Origin: Thermodesulfovibrionales bacterium
GTDB taxonomy: Bacteria; Nitrospirota; Thermodesulfovibrionia; Thermodesulfovibrionales; SM23-35
Length of the DNA stretch: 64,000 nt
NCBI GenBank assembly: GCA_031082155.1
Contig: JAVHLL010000008.1
Coordinates: 25,049-89,048, forward strand
Direction: 5' to 3'
Shown: one piece after another, positions 36,492 through 46,394 of the stretch
Position numbering within the stretch: position 1 is the stretch's first letter
How the letters are laid out: every line of letters starts with the position of its first letter
The notes under the pieces: model-generated
The model's input: only the letters and a program-made list of their open reading frames with translations
Databases searched by the model: none
Told to the model about the DNA's origin: nothing
Position numbers and translations under genes: made by a program

Positions 36492-37598
36492 TTAGCTGGC
36501 TAGCTGGTTTTTCACATACCATTCATACGTCTTCCTGATGCCGTCTTCAAGCGTTGTTTCCGGTTCCCATCCGAGTTTCCGGATTCTGTCCGTATCAAGG
36601 AGTTTTCGCGGCGTCCCGTCAGGTTTTGAGTGGTCGAATTCCAGAGCGCCGTCGAACCCCACAATCTGCATTATCATTCCGGCGAGGTCTCTTATCGTAA
36701 TGTCTTTGCTGGTACCAATATTCACGAACTCTCCGATTTCGCGGTAATCGTACTGTTCCATAAGGAAGATACAGGCATCTGCAAGGTCATCGACAAAAAG
36801 GAATTCCCGGAAAGCATTTCCGGTACCCCAAAGTGTCACGACAGGTTTCCGTGAAGCGTGATTCGTAAGATGTATTCCGAATAATTCCAGAATATTTACG
36901 ATATCCGCTTCCGGAGTATCTTCTTGCATAACGAATCTCGAATTACCCATGCCGATTTCACAATTACCGTATCTCTGAAAATCTTTTCTTATCGACTCAA
37001 AATCGCCATGTTGCAGACACTTCGCGAAATGGAACTTCCTTATGAGCGCAGGAAGCACATGCGAGGTTTCGAGGTTGAAGTTATCATTCGGGCCATAAAG
37101 GTTCGTCGGCATTACAGAAATAAAGTTGGCGCCGTACTGTTCATTGTAATATCTGCAGAGCTTGATCGCTGATATCTTGGCAATAGCATACGCTTCGTTG
37201 GTCGGCTCCAGGGTATCGGTCAGAAGATATTCTTCCTTCATGGGCTGGGGTGCGAATTTCGGATAGATGCAGGATGATCCGAGATTGAGCAGCTTCTTCA
37301 CCCCGGACCGGCTTGCGGCATCGATTGCGTTGGCTGCAATCATGATATTGTCATAAATAAATTGAGCCCTGTAGGTATTATTCGCGAGTATTCCCCCGAC
37401 TCGTGCTGCGGCAAGGAACACATATTCGGGACGTTCCCTTTCAAAAAAACGTTCTGTTTCCTTCTGGCGGCGGAGGTCAAGCGATTTGCTCGTTTTCGTC
37501 AGAAGATTGCGGTACCCCTTCTTTTTCAATCGTCTGACTATTGCAGAACCAACGAGACCACGGTGCCCGGCTATAAATATTTTGGAGTGTTTATCCAT
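36492..37598 (-). CDS. fcl: GDP-L-fucose synthase
   Basis: 368 residues, about 50 longer than the usual WcaG. SDR features: GHRGLVGSAIVRRLK, FLAAARVGGILANN, NLGSSCIYPKFAPQPMKE, YAIAKISAIKLCRYY (Tyr/Lys) and MPTNLYGPNDNFN. It makes GDP-L-fucose by epimerising and reducing the product of Gmd, encoded just upstream. The extra length is an insertion around residues 195-235. The last codons (Q-L-A-S-stop) are read from a CCAGCTAGCCAGCTAA short repeat. Confidence 0.92.
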   Translation of the reverse strand: MDKHSKIFIAGHRGLVGSAIVRRLKKKGYRNLLTKTSKSLDLRRQKETERFFERERPEYVFLAAARVGGILANNTYRAQFIYDNIMIAANAIDAASRSGVKKLLNLGSSCIYPKFAPQPMKEEYLLTDTLEPTNEAYAIAKISAIKLCRYYNEQYGANFISVMPTNLYGPNDNFNLETSHVLPALIRKFHFAKCLQHGDFESIRKDFQRYGNCEIGMGNSRFVMQEDTPEADIVNILELFGIHLTNHASRKPVVTLWGTGNAFREFLFVDDLADACIFLMEQYDYREIGEFVNIGTSKDITIRDLAGMIMQIVGFDGALEFDHSKPDGTPRKLLDTDRIRKLGWEPETTLEDGIRKTYEWYVKNQLAS

Positions 37599-37667
37599 TT
37601 TTAAGAACTGAAATTGTTAACCCGTAATTAGAGTCTGTTTATAAACTATCAAGAAAATCAAAAAACT

Positions 37668-37743
37668 GTCATTCCCGCAAGTGAAGCGCGTCAGGAATCC
37701 TTCCTGAAAGCCATCAGAAAGATTCCGGACAAGCCGGAATGAC
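37668..37743. repeat. GTCATTCC-family inverted-repeat element, copy B
   Basis: 76 bp, starting GTCATTCCCGCAAGTGAAGC and ending with the same GGACAAGCCGGAATGAC as copy A; it lies in the 254-bp gap between fcl and gmd. Confidence 0.82.
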
Positions 37744-37852
37744 AACAAAAAGACATTACTTTTGCAATTTGCAATATCTCCAAGCCAGGCAATTGCATTA
37801 AGATATATTTCTTCTTTCTGACCACGGTTTACGGTTCACGAATTACAGTCTC

Positions 37853-39055
37853 TCAGCATCTTTCCCGTATTTTCTCGTATTTTGCCAGGTCGTGCCTTGT
37901 ATAGGTGAAGCCTTTCTTCTCACAAATCTTTACCCCCTCGCCGACCGGCGTCAATCCGATAAGCTTCATGTCGTAGTCGACCATGATTTTGACCAGTTCT
38001 TCGAACGTAGTACGTGGCTTCCATCCGAGCTTTTTTCTCGCTTTCGCAATATCCGCCTTGAGAAAATCGACTTCTGTCGGCCTAAAATATTTCGGGTCTA
38101 TTTCGATAATCGGGTCTCCGACCCTCAAGATAGAGGCCAAGGTCGAGGGTAAGGACTGAATGATTCCTTTTGTCTTCACGCCCTTGCCTTTCCATCCTAT
38201 TTCTATCCCGACATACGCGAATGCATGCTCAAGGAATTCACGTACTGAATGGCTTTCGCCTGTTCCTACGACATAATCCTCCGGACGCTTCTGCTGGAGC
38301 ATAAGCCACATCATCTCTACATATTCGGGCGCAAAACCCCAGTCTCTTTTGGCTTCAATGTTTCCGAGATAAATTTTCCGCTGTTTTCCTGCAATCATGT
38401 TTGCAAGCGCACGGGTAATCTTTCTTGTTACGAAAGTCTCGCCTCTGCGCGGAGACTCGTGGTTGAAAAGGATGCCGTTGCAGGCAAACATGTTGTAGCC
38501 TTCCCGGTAATTGACAACAATCCAGTAAGCATATACCTTTGCGGCAGAATACGGGCTGCGCGGATAGAACGGAGTGTCTTCATTCTGGGGAGGAGGGACT
38601 GAGCCGAACATTTCTGAAGATGACGCCTGATAGAAGCGGGACTTTATCCCGCTCCGTCTCACTGCATCGAGCAGCCTTGTTGTACCGATGCCGACGACGT
38701 CCCCAGTATATTCAGGCATGTCGAAACTCACCTTGACATGACTCTGTGCAGCGAGGTTATAAATCTCGTCCGGCCTGATATTGTAAATGAGATTGGCAAG
38801 CTGTCCAGCGTCTGACAGATCACCATAATGCAGGAACAACCGCGTCCCGGGGAGATGCGGGTCCCTGTAGATATGGTCGATTCTTCCTGTATTGAAGGCA
38901 CTGGACCTCCTGATCAGCCCATGCACTTCATATCCCTTCGAGAGGAGCAGTTCCGCAAGATATGACCCGTCCTGGCCAGTGATGCCGGTGATTAAAGCGC
39001 GTTTCAAAGATAATGCTGGATGCTGGATGCTGGATGCTGAATTACTTTTTTTCAT
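37853..39055 (-). CDS. gmd: GDP-mannose 4,6-dehydratase
   Basis: About 400 residues from ATG 39055. SDR motifs: [70 protein letters not shown] and [16 protein letters not shown], diagnostic of Gmd. It dehydrates GDP-mannose to the 4-keto-6-deoxy sugar used by Fcl. The first 17 residues are encoded partly by CAGCATC repeats (39013-39040) and are probably not functional; the 5' end overlaps a degraded four-helix-bundle gene. The true start may be further in. Confidence 0.93.
   Translation of the reverse strand: MKKSNSASSIQHPALSLKRALITGITGQDGSYLAELLLSKGYEVHGLIRRSSAFNTGRIDHIYRDPHLPGTRLFLHYGDLSDAGQLANLIYNIRPDEIYNLAAQSHVKVSFDMPEYTGDVVGIGTTRLLDAVRRSGIKSRFYQASSSEMFGSVPPPQNEDTPFYPRSPYSAAKVYAYWIVVNYREGYNMFACNGILFNHESPRRGETFVTRKITRALANMIAGKQRKIYLGNIEAKRDWGFAPEYVEMMWLMLQQKRPEDYVVGTGESHSVREFLEHAFAYVGIEIGWKGKGVKTKGIIQSLPSTLASILRVGDPIIEIDPKYFRPTEVDFLKADIAKARKKLGWKPRTTFEELVKIMVDYDMKLIGLTPVGEGVKICEKKGFTYTRHDLAKYEKIRERC
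39013..39040. repeat. GATGCTG 7-bp tandem repeat within the gmd start
   Basis: Four copies of the 7-mer GATGCTG (CAGCATC on the coding strand) occupy codons 5-15 of the gmd frame. Confidence 0.8.
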
Positions 39056-39407
39056 TTTTGTTCCCCATTGCTGTTTTAACAATTTTTGTAATGATATTTA
39101 TAATCGATCCGGATCTTGTTATTAGATCGTTAATCAGATTGTTATCACTGAGCAGATTGCTTTCCTTTAATAATCTCAATCAATATTTTGTTTCTCTCGC
39201 CTCTTTAGACGCAATCGCCATTTTGGCAATAAAATCATTTTTAGTTTGTGCAGCCTGTGCTTCCTCTACATTTGCTCCGATTGAAGTACCGCTCTTTAAC
39301 AGCTGTTTGGAAAGAACATATTCTTTTGCAGCTATACATTCTTTATAGAGGTTTATTATATCTAAAGCAAAAACAAACGCAATTTCCCTTATATCAACTT
39401 TCTCCAT
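39042..39407 (-). pseudogene. four-helix-bundle protein gene with in-frame nonsense codon
   Basis: A full-length frame of 121 codons is broken by one TGA at 39180-39182. The first part has SKQLLKSGTSIGANVEEAQA and SKEARETKY; after the TGA the frame continues L-R-L-L-K-E-S to a TAA at 39042-39044. In relatives the sequence is ETKYWLRLL, so TGA replaces a Trp codon by a single change. I see no hairpin like those after the selenocysteine codons. It is best read as a recently inactivated paralogue of the gene at 31373; a sequencing error is possible. Confidence 0.75.
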
Positions 39408-39445
39408 ATTTCAGCATTTAACATTTAACATCTAGCACTCAACAT

Positions 39446-40867
39446 TTACTTTGATTTCTGTCTTCCATAAACGTCGTCCACTCTGACGATGTCGTCTTCG
39501 CCTACATATTCACCGTTCTGGACCTCGATGATTTCGAGCGGGACTTTGCCGGGGTTTTCGAGTCTGTGGAGCGTCGATTTCGGGACATAGACCGATTCAT
39601 TCTCATGGACATTTTTCTCAAGGTCCCCTATCTGCACTTTTGCAGCGCCGCTCACCACAACCCAGTGCTCGGAGCGGTGGTAGTGCATCTGGAGGCTCAG
39701 CTGTGCGCCGGGATTGACGACGATTCTCTTGATCTTGTACCGCAGTCCCTCTTCAAGGATCGTATAACTGCCCCACGGCCTGTAGGTCGTGAGATGTTCA
39801 TCTACTTCTTTCCTCTTCTCTTTTTTGAGACGGTCGACGATCTTCCTGACCTTCTGCGTTTCGCCTTTCTTTGCGACGAGGAGTGCATCACCGGTGTCAA
39901 TAATCAGGCAATCCTCGATCCCTATTGTCGAGACCAGCCTTTTGTCGCTGATGATGAGCGTGTCTTTTGTGTCAATAGCAAGGGTGTCACCAATCCTGAT
40001 ATTGCCCTTTTCATCCTTGTCAACCACATCGTAGAGAGAATCCCATGATCCGATGTCATTCCAGGAGAGGTCGAGGGGAAGAACGGCCATCTTTGTCGAT
40101 TTTTCGGCCACCGCATAGTCTATCGAGATGTCCGGCATCTGTCTGAAATCAGACACTATTTCGTCGAAGCTCAGATCGAACATTTTCCTGATATCCGGCG
40201 CATACTTTTTAAATTCCGCCGCCATTGTCCCGATATTAAAAGCGAACATGCCTGAATTCCAGAAGTAGCTGCCTTCGCTGACATATCGCTGTGCTGTTTT
40301 CGCATCGGGCTTTTCCGTAAACTGTGCCACTTTAAAATACTTATGGCTCTTTGCTCTCTGCCCTCTGCTCTCTGCCTTTATATACCCGTACCCTGTCTCG
40401 GGCCTGGTCGGTTTGATGCCGAATGTTACAATATTACCCTTTCCCGCTATCCCTTCCGCCAGCCTGATGTATCCGGCAAAACGTTCCACCGGTTTCATAA
40501 CGTGGTCCGCAGGACAAATGAACATAACCTCGCTTTTCCTGCACCCGAGTTTCTCTGTGCAGTACTTCATGCCAAGAGCTATTGCCGGCGCGGTATTTCT
40601 CCCGACAGGTTCGAGGATTATATTTCCGAAAGATGCTATATGATGGTCCTCTGCAAGAGAATTCAGGTCAGAGAGGACATGAAATTTATACTCGTTGTTC
40701 GTCATCACAATGATATCATCGGGAGAAAAAACATGCAGCAGTCTCTCGACAGTCTCCCGCAGGAGAGACTTGGTGCTATTGAGTTTGAGGAACTGTTTGG
40801 GATAATTCTTCCTGCTCAACGGCCAGAGCCGGGTTCCCGAACCACCTGCAAGTATCAAAGCCTTCAT
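39446..40867 (-). CDS. manC: mannose-1-phosphate guanylyltransferase / mannose-6-phosphate isomerase
   Basis: 473 residues, bifunctional type. The N-terminal guanylyltransferase has LILAGGSGTRLWPLSRKNYPKQ, FICPADHVM and FTEKPDAKTAQRY. The C-terminal cupin isomerase has RPWGSYTILEEG, QMHYHRSEHWVVVSG and VYVPKSTLHRLENPG. It makes GDP-mannose for Gmd/Fcl. An unusual Arg/Gln/Ser-rich segment after GYGYIK (about residues 165-180) is encoded by an AGAGCAGAGGGC-like short repeat at 40347-40377, in frame. Confidence 0.95.
   Translation of the reverse strand: MKALILAGGSGTRLWPLSRKNYPKQFLKLNSTKSLLRETVERLLHVFSPDDIIVMTNNEYKFHVLSDLNSLAEDHHIASFGNIILEPVGRNTAPAIALGMKYCTEKLGCRKSEVMFICPADHVMKPVERFAGYIRLAEGIAGKGNIVTFGIKPTRPETGYGYIKAESRGQRAKSHKYFKVAQFTEKPDAKTAQRYVSEGSYFWNSGMFAFNIGTMAAEFKKYAPDIRKMFDLSFDEIVSDFRQMPDISIDYAVAEKSTKMAVLPLDLSWNDIGSWDSLYDVVDKDEKGNIRIGDTLAIDTKDTLIISDKRLVSTIGIEDCLIIDTGDALLVAKKGETQKVRKIVDRLKKEKRKEVDEHLTTYRPWGSYTILEEGLRYKIKRIVVNPGAQLSLQMHYHRSEHWVVVSGAAKVQIGDLEKNVHENESVYVPKSTLHRLENPGKVPLEIIEVQNGEYVGEDDIVRVDDVYGRQKSK
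40347..40377. repeat. short-period repeat inside manC coding sequence
   Basis: GCTCTCTGCCCTCTGCTCTC-type 7-8 bp repeats lie within the guanylyltransferase domain without breaking the frame; the encoded residues are not expected in the family. Confidence 0.65.
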
Positions 40868-40969
40868 GAGTTAACCCTCCAAAAATAAGACCAGCGTACG
40901 GAATAGGTCAAGGTCGAAGTTAAGGCCAAGCCTTGAATCCCAAAGAGCTTATGAGAGAATGCAAATGAA

Positions 40970-42388
40970 TTATAACCTATCCATTTTCATTGCGTTTTGA
41001 AGTTCTTTTTCAAGGAACGATTTATATTGCTGAAGCGCCTCTTCGTTTTCTGCTTCGAAACGCATGACGATAACGGGCTGGGTATTGCTCGACCGCACGA
41101 GTCCCCAGCCTTTGTCAAACACAACTCGCGCGCCGTCTATGTCGTAGATCTTCCTGATGGGAAGAGGCCCTCTGCCAGACAGAGCGAAGTCCCTGCATTT
41201 CTGCACCAGTTCGGCAACGACTGCTCTTTTCACGCTGTCCGGGCAGTCAATACGGATTTCCGGTGTATACTGCATGAGGGGAATTTCAGAAAGCAGGACG
41301 TCTATACCCATACCTGAAGTTTTCATGATTTCGACGAGCCTGAAAGAGGTGTAGAGCGCATCGTCGAACCCGAAATAATTTTCCGCAATAAAAATATGCC
41401 CGCTGAATTCACCCGCAAGGACCGCGCCCTCTTTCCTCATCTTGTCTTTTACCAGCGAATGGCCGGTCTTCCACATGACAGGCTTTCCGCCATGCTTCTC
41501 AATGTCGTCGAACATGACTTGCGAGCATTTCACATCACCGATAACGACAGAACCCGGGTTCCTCTTCAGGATGTCCCGCGCGAGAATTATCATGATCTGA
41601 TCTCCCCAGATGATACGCCCTGAATTGTTGATGACCCCTATCCTGTCAGAATCTCCGTCATAACCGATCCCGATATCCGCGTTCTCTTCCCGCGTTATTC
41701 TGATCAGATCCTGAATATTTTCAAGAACTGTGGGATCAGGGTGGTGGTGCGGGAAGCGTCCGTCAGGCTCACAATAGAGAGGAATGACGTCACATCCCAT
41801 CGCAGCAAATATTTCCGGCGCAACTATCCCCCCGGTGCCATTCCCCGCGTCGATCACAATTTTCAGCCTGCGGTACCGGTCATCCGACAGATAGGAAAAC
41901 TTTTCCTTCATAAACGCGCGGTACGCTGAGATTATGTTATAGTGGTGCACCTTCCCCTTCAACGATCCGGTGAGCGGGGCCATGCTCACTATTTTTTCTT
42001 TTAACTTCTGAATTTCCTGGCCGAAGATCGTTTCCCTGCCGATGCTGATTTTGAAGCCGTTGTACTCGGGAGGGTTATGACTTCCGGTTACCATAATTCC
42101 ACCATCAAGGTTGAGCGTATGGAGAGAGAAATACTGGAGCGGCGTCGGGCAGAGCCCGAGATCAAACACATCGATCCCCGTTGAGACGATTCCATTGGTG
42201 ATATGCGCTGCAAGTGATGGGGAACTCAACCTTCCGTCTCTGCCCACGCTTACTGACTGTGCATCCGGATTTCTTTCTTTCAGAAGGGTCCCGAAGGCCG
42301 CACCCAGAGCGAATGCAAAATCATCGGTCAACTCGCTCCCGACAATTCCCCGGATGTCGTATTCTCTGAAAACCTTGTCAATCATCAC
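40970..42388 (-). CDS. algC: phosphomannomutase/phosphoglucomutase
   Basis: 472 residues of the alpha-D-phosphohexomutase family. VFREYDIRGIVG at the start, the phosphoserine loop GIMVTGSHNPPEYNGFK, the metal loop IGYDGDSDRIGV, the sugar loop AGEFSGHIFI and a C-terminal RSSNTQPVIVMRFEA phosphate-binding site. It interconverts hexose 6- and 1-phosphates for GDP-mannose and dTDP-sugar synthesis. It lies directly upstream of manC in the same direction. Confidence 0.93.
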   Translation of the reverse strand: MMIDKVFREYDIRGIVGSELTDDFAFALGAAFGTLLKERNPDAQSVSVGRDGRLSSPSLAAHITNGIVSTGIDVFDLGLCPTPLQYFSLHTLNLDGGIMVTGSHNPPEYNGFKISIGRETIFGQEIQKLKEKIVSMAPLTGSLKGKVHHYNIISAYRAFMKEKFSYLSDDRYRRLKIVIDAGNGTGGIVAPEIFAAMGCDVIPLYCEPDGRFPHHHPDPTVLENIQDLIRITREENADIGIGYDGDSDRIGVINNSGRIIWGDQIMIILARDILKRNPGSVVIGDVKCSQVMFDDIEKHGGKPVMWKTGHSLVKDKMRKEGAVLAGEFSGHIFIAENYFGFDDALYTSFRLVEIMKTSGMGIDVLLSEIPLMQYTPEIRIDCPDSVKRAVVAELVQKCRDFALSGRGPLPIRKIYDIDGARVVFDKGWGLVRSSNTQPVIVMRFEAENEEALQQYKSFLEKELQNAMKMDRL

Positions 42389-42437
42389 AAAGAAAAAAAC
42401 AAGCAGTATGGACTAAGCAGTAAGCAGCAATTCTGTT

Positions 42438-42601
42438 TAGAACCTATCTCAAAATCGGTTTTTGTTGAATCACTGTCATTCCCGCAATCCCGAAAGCTTT
42501 CGGGAGTCGGGAATCCTTCTGAAAACAAAGAAAGATTCCGGACAAGCCGGAATGACATATTAACGGTATATCATAAAATATCAATTTTGAGATAGGTTCT
42601 A
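42438..42601. repeat. nested inverted-repeat element carrying GTCATTCC copy C
   Basis: Outer arms TAGAACCTATCTCAAAAT (42438-42455) and its exact reverse complement (42584-42601) enclose a complete GTCATTCC element (42475-42556), which itself contains the small hairpin CCCGAAAGCTTTCGGG. Looks like a MITE inserted in, or built upon, another. Confidence 0.85.
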
Positions 42602-42619
42602 GTGCCTGGTGCCTACTGT

Positions 42620-43585
42620 TTAGTGTTTACTTTGCATCTTGGAGAGTGTCCATTCCATATGCTCAAGATACCATTTTACTGTATGTTCGATCCCCTGCTC
42701 GAACGTGACTCCGGGCGCCCAGCCGAATTCAGTGCGCATCCTGTTTGAATTCAGCGAATATCTGAAATCATGCCCCGGCCTGTCCTCGACAAATGCGATC
42801 AGCTTCTCCGGTTTTCCGAGAATCCTGAGGATGGTTTTTACCACCTCGATATTCCTTTTCTCCTGTCCGCTTCCAATGTTATATACCTCTCCGGCTTTCC
42901 CCTTTTCGAGAATATTGAACACTGCAGACGCGCAGTCAGAGACATGCAGCCACTCCCTTACATTCTCTCCCCGTGCATAAACAGGGACCTTCTCATTATT
43001 CACTGCTTTCAAGACAACAACGGGGATAAGCTTTTCAGGGTATTGCCAGGGACCGTAGTTGTTCGAGGGACGGACTGTAAGGACCGGAATACCGTATGTC
43101 CTTTGGTATGCCCTTCCGAGCATGTCCGCTGACGCCTTGCTCACGGAATAGGGAGAACTGGGGTTCAGGGGCGTAGATTCGGAGAACTGGCCTTCCTCTC
43201 CGAGGTCGCCGTAGACCTCATCGGTCGAGACATTGATGAATTTTTTGACCTGAGAAATCCTGCACACATCGAGGAGTACCTGTGTCCCCCGGACGTTCGC
43301 CTCGATAAAAGGCGAGGCATCTTGGATACTCCTGTCAACATGGCTCTCCGCAGCCCAGTGAACAACTGCATCCGGTTTTGTCTTCCTGAATAGATCTTCC
43401 ACAGACCGCCTGTCTGCAATATCAGCCCCAGAGAAAACAATATCCTGATCCACTTCCCGCAGCCTCTCTCTGTCGCCGGCATAACTCAGCTTGTCAAGAA
43501 CAGTGATCGCATATCCCTTGCGAACACCCTGCCTGACAAATTCACTCCCGATGAACCCAGCGCCGCCCGTCACCAGTAATTTCAT
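42620..43585 (-). CDS. rfbB: dTDP-glucose 4,6-dehydratase
   Basis: 321 residues. GGAGFIGSEFVRQ, WAAESHVDRSI, NVSTDEVYGDLGEEGQF (Asp-Glu catalytic pair), YSVSKASADMLGRAY and TVRPSNNYGPWQYPEKLIP are the RmlB signature. It produces the 4-keto-6-deoxy intermediate of dTDP-L-rhamnose. Its start overlaps the end of rfbD by 4 bp, so the two are coupled. Confidence 0.95.
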   Translation of the reverse strand: MKLLVTGGAGFIGSEFVRQGVRKGYAITVLDKLSYAGDRERLREVDQDIVFSGADIADRRSVEDLFRKTKPDAVVHWAAESHVDRSIQDASPFIEANVRGTQVLLDVCRISQVKKFINVSTDEVYGDLGEEGQFSESTPLNPSSPYSVSKASADMLGRAYQRTYGIPVLTVRPSNNYGPWQYPEKLIPVVVLKAVNNEKVPVYARGENVREWLHVSDCASAVFNILEKGKAGEVYNIGSGQEKRNIEVVKTILRILGKPEKLIAFVEDRPGHDFRYSLNSNRMRTEFGWAPGVTFEQGIEHTVKWYLEHMEWTLSKMQSKH

Positions 43586-44460
43586 ATACCAGCCTTTCTT
43601 TTTGACAGTCGTATTCCTGTCATCGTCTCTTCGATATACCTGTCGACACCGGTCTTCCAGTGTGGCATGTCAATGTTCAATTCTGTCGAAAGCTTCTGAC
43701 TCGAAAGTACCGAAAAATAAGGCCTCCTGGCCGGTGACGGGAAATATGAAGAGGTTACCGGCATGACAAGGATATCATGTCCGAGCTTTTCCAGATAATA
43801 GCGTACGACTTCATACCGTGAGGCATAGCCGCTGTTTGCAAGATGGTACAGCCCTTTCAACCCTTTTCCTATCGCGAACATGGTCACATTCACAATATCC
43901 TGCGTATACGTCGGAATCGAAACCTGGTCACACACAATCTTCAGAATCTTCCTGTTCATGGCCCATTCATTTACTTTATGGAGGAAGTTCTGTGTCCCTT
44001 CTCCAAAGACCCAACTCACCCTGAAAAGGAGGAAGTTGTCTGTTGCTTCCCGCAAATATTGTTCGCCTGACAGCTTGCTTCGGGCATAGTTACTCAAAGG
44101 ATTCGGTGTATCATCCTCAGTATACAGCCCTTCTTTTGTGCCGTCGAACACATAATCGGTGCTGTAATGAACAAGGAAGACCCCGTTTTTTCTGCATTCC
44201 GAAGCAAGGTTTCTGACCCCTTCAGCATTCACCCTGAAGGCAATCCTCTCATCCTCTTCTGCCTTGTCCACAAGATTATATGCGGCGCAATTGATGACTG
44301 TATCGGGTTTATGAATTGAGAGCGCCTCACTGACGCTGCTCGTCTCTCCAACATCCATTTGAGTTTTATCGAGTGCGGTCACCCGGTAATGAGGCCCCTG
44401 CAGCGACTTCTGAAATGCGCGGGCAAGCTGTCCGCTGGCTCCGGCGATGAGAATTTTCAT
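43582..44460 (-). CDS. rfbD: dTDP-4-dehydrorhamnose reductase
   Basis: 292 residues. AGASGQLARAFQ, INCAAYNLVDKAEED, HYSTDYVFDGTKEGLYTEDD, YARSKLSGEQYLRE (Tyr/Lys) and LFRVSWVFGEGTQNF are typical of RmlD. It performs the last step to dTDP-L-rhamnose with NAD(P)H. It overlaps rfbB by 4 bp. Confidence 0.94.
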   Translation of the reverse strand: MKILIAGASGQLARAFQKSLQGPHYRVTALDKTQMDVGETSSVSEALSIHKPDTVINCAAYNLVDKAEEDERIAFRVNAEGVRNLASECRKNGVFLVHYSTDYVFDGTKEGLYTEDDTPNPLSNYARSKLSGEQYLREATDNFLLFRVSWVFGEGTQNFLHKVNEWAMNRKILKIVCDQVSIPTYTQDIVNVTMFAIGKGLKGLYHLANSGYASRYEVVRYYLEKLGHDILVMPVTSSYFPSPARRPYFSVLSSQKLSTELNIDMPHWKTGVDRYIEETMTGIRLSKRKAGI

Positions 44461-44517
44461 AGGGGAATCTCCGGTTGAATTGCATTATAAGCAAAATTTC
44501 CTTTTCTGTCATTCCGA

Positions 44518-44606
44518 CTTGTTCGGAATCCTTCCCTTTTCCTCTCAGAATAGGGATAAAAACACATGGTTTGTTTTAAGAAAGATTCCAGACAAGCTGG
44601 AATGAC
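44518..44606. repeat. GTCATTCC-family inverted-repeat element, copy D
   Basis: 89 bp from GTCATTCCGACTTGTTCGGA to GACAAGCTGGAATGAC, with an internal segment unlike the other copies; it lies between rfbD and rfbC. Confidence 0.8.
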
Positions 44607-44636
44607 AATACAAAAGGCAGTCATATAGGGTCCCCC

Positions 44637-45197
44637 TTATTTCCGGTATTCAAAATTTATATCCGCATCCTTCAACAGGGGATGGCGTCCGTCTTTTTCC
44701 GAAACAACGGGATTCCTGACCGGCCATTCGATCGCGATGTCCGGGTCATTCCAGAGTATTCCCCGGTCATCAGCCGGTGCATATTCTTTTGTGCATTTAT
44801 AGAGAACATCAGTCTTATCGCTCATCACGAGGAACCCATGAGCAAATCCTGCCGGCACATAGAGCATGAGCATGTTTTCACGGGAAAGTTCCTGCCCGAT
44901 CCACCTCCCGAACGTCGGAGATCCTTTTCGTATGTCGACGACTACATCAAAAACCCGGCCTGCAAGACACCCGACTAATTTCCCCTGTGCGTTCGGATGC
45001 TTCTGGTAATGAAGTCCCCGGAGCACACCGTGAGAAGAGTGCGAGAAATTGTCCTGGACAAAATGCTCTTTGATGCCGGCTGCGGCAAAATCAGAATATT
45101 TGTACGTCTCCATGAAAAATCCGCGGTCGTCCGGAAAATGCTTCGGTGCGATCAGGATAATCTCGGAAAAAGCAAGCTTTGTAAAAGTGAAAGGCAC
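44637..45197 (-). CDS. rfbC: dTDP-4-dehydrorhamnose 3,5-epimerase
   Basis: 186 residues of the RmlC cupin family: IIAPKHFPDDRGFFMETY, QDNFSHSSHGVLRGLHYQKHP (catalytic His), LVGCLAGRVFDVVVDIRKGSPTF split over two strands, and YVPAGFAHGFLV. Third enzyme of dTDP-L-rhamnose synthesis, between rfbA and rfbD. Confidence 0.95.
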   Translation of the reverse strand: MPFTFTKLAFSEIILIAPKHFPDDRGFFMETYKYSDFAAAGIKEHFVQDNFSHSSHGVLRGLHYQKHPNAQGKLVGCLAGRVFDVVVDIRKGSPTFGRWIGQELSRENMLMLYVPAGFAHGFLVMSDKTDVLYKCTKEYAPADDRGILWNDPDIAIEWPVRNPVVSEKDGRHPLLKDADINFEYRK

Positions 45198-45303
45198 GGT
45201 CAGAAAGAGAAGACAGGGAGAGGCAGAGAAAAATAGAAAAACAGGACCAGCCTCCTTTTTCCTCTCCGTGTATCTATACCTGTACCTGTTTTCTGTGCCT
45301 GTT

Positions 45304-46176
45304 TCATTTCAAGAGTCTTTTCAGATATTTTCCATAGTCATTATGGTCAAGGGCATTGGCAAGGTTCAGTAATTGTGCCTTCGTGATATATCCGAGGGAA
45401 TAGGCGATCTCTTCAATACAGGCCACTTTCAGCCCCTGCCTCTTCTCAATCGTCGCGATGAATTCTCCTGCTTCAAGCAGACTGGTGTGAGTCCCTGTAT
45501 CAAGCCATGCATAGCCTCTGCCCATAAGGCCCACACTTAATTTCTCTCTTTTCAGATATTCGTTGTTCACGTCCGTTATTTCAAGCTCGCCTCTCCGGGA
45601 TGGTTTTATGCTCCGGGCAATTCTTACCACTTCATTGTCATAGAAATAAAGACCGGTAACCGCATACCGTGATTTCGGCGTTTTCGGTTTTTCTTCGATG
45701 GACAACACTGCACCGCTTTCATCAAACTCCACAACTCCATATCGGTCGGGATCCTGTACATAATAGCCGAATATCGTAGCTCCGCCGTTTGTCTCCACAT
45801 TGTTCCACGCCTTTTTCAGCAACTCCGTGAGACCGTGTCCGTAGAAGATATTGTCTCCAAGGACGAGGCATACGCAGTCATCCCCGATGAATTCCTCCCC
45901 AAGGATAAAGGCTTCGGCTATCCCGCCAGGATTTTGCTGTTCTTTATAGGTAAAGCGCATGCCCAAATGAGACCCATCACCAAAAATTCCCTTGAACCGG
46001 GGAAGATCCTGAGGTGTCGAAATGATCAGTACATCCCTGATTCCGGCGAGCATGAGGACCGAGAGAGGATAGTAGACCATGGGCTTGTCATAGATCGGTA
46101 AAAGTTGTTTGCAGACACTGATTGTGATCGGATATAACCGTGTTCCTACTCCGCCTGCAAGGATAATGCCTTTCAT
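45304..46176 (-). CDS. rfbA: glucose-1-phosphate thymidylyltransferase
   Basis: 290 residues. [48 protein letters not shown] and ITDVNNEYL are RmlA hallmarks, with [13 protein letters not shown] near the end. It makes dTDP-glucose, the entry to L-rhamnose. First sugar-nucleotide gene after the NusG-like gene. With rfbC, rfbD and rfbB the whole dTDP-L-rhamnose pathway is present. Confidence 0.96.
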   Translation of the reverse strand: MKGIILAGGVGTRLYPITISVCKQLLPIYDKPMVYYPLSVLMLAGIRDVLIISTPQDLPRFKGIFGDGSHLGMRFTYKEQQNPGGIAEAFILGEEFIGDDCVCLVLGDNIFYGHGLTELLKKAWNNVETNGGATIFGYYVQDPDRYGVVEFDESGAVLSIEEKPKTPKSRYAVTGLYFYDNEVVRIARSIKPSRRGELEITDVNNEYLKREKLSVGLMGRGYAWLDTGTHTSLLEAGEFIATIEKRQGLKVACIEEIAYSLGYITKAQLLNLANALDHNDYGKYLKRLLK

Positions 46177-46394
46177 AATATCTTTATATTAGCTGACAAG
46201 CTTGCCAGCTATCAAGCTTCTACGCTTAAAAAAAAGGACAAGCTACCGCCATTACATGTCCATTCGGGCATGTCAGAGGGTAAATTGTCACATTACAAGC
46301 TCTCAAATACAAAATATACGTATGCTGATTACTGCCTGCTGCTTCGTGCTTTCTGCCTTTCCCTTTTTTTCTCTATGCTTATACCTGTTTTTCT

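Noticed and set aside
39180..39182. Selenocysteine at the TGA of the four-helix-bundle gene
   Set aside because: The position is Trp in relatives, one base from TGG, and no suitable downstream hairpin is seen; nonsense mutation is simpler.
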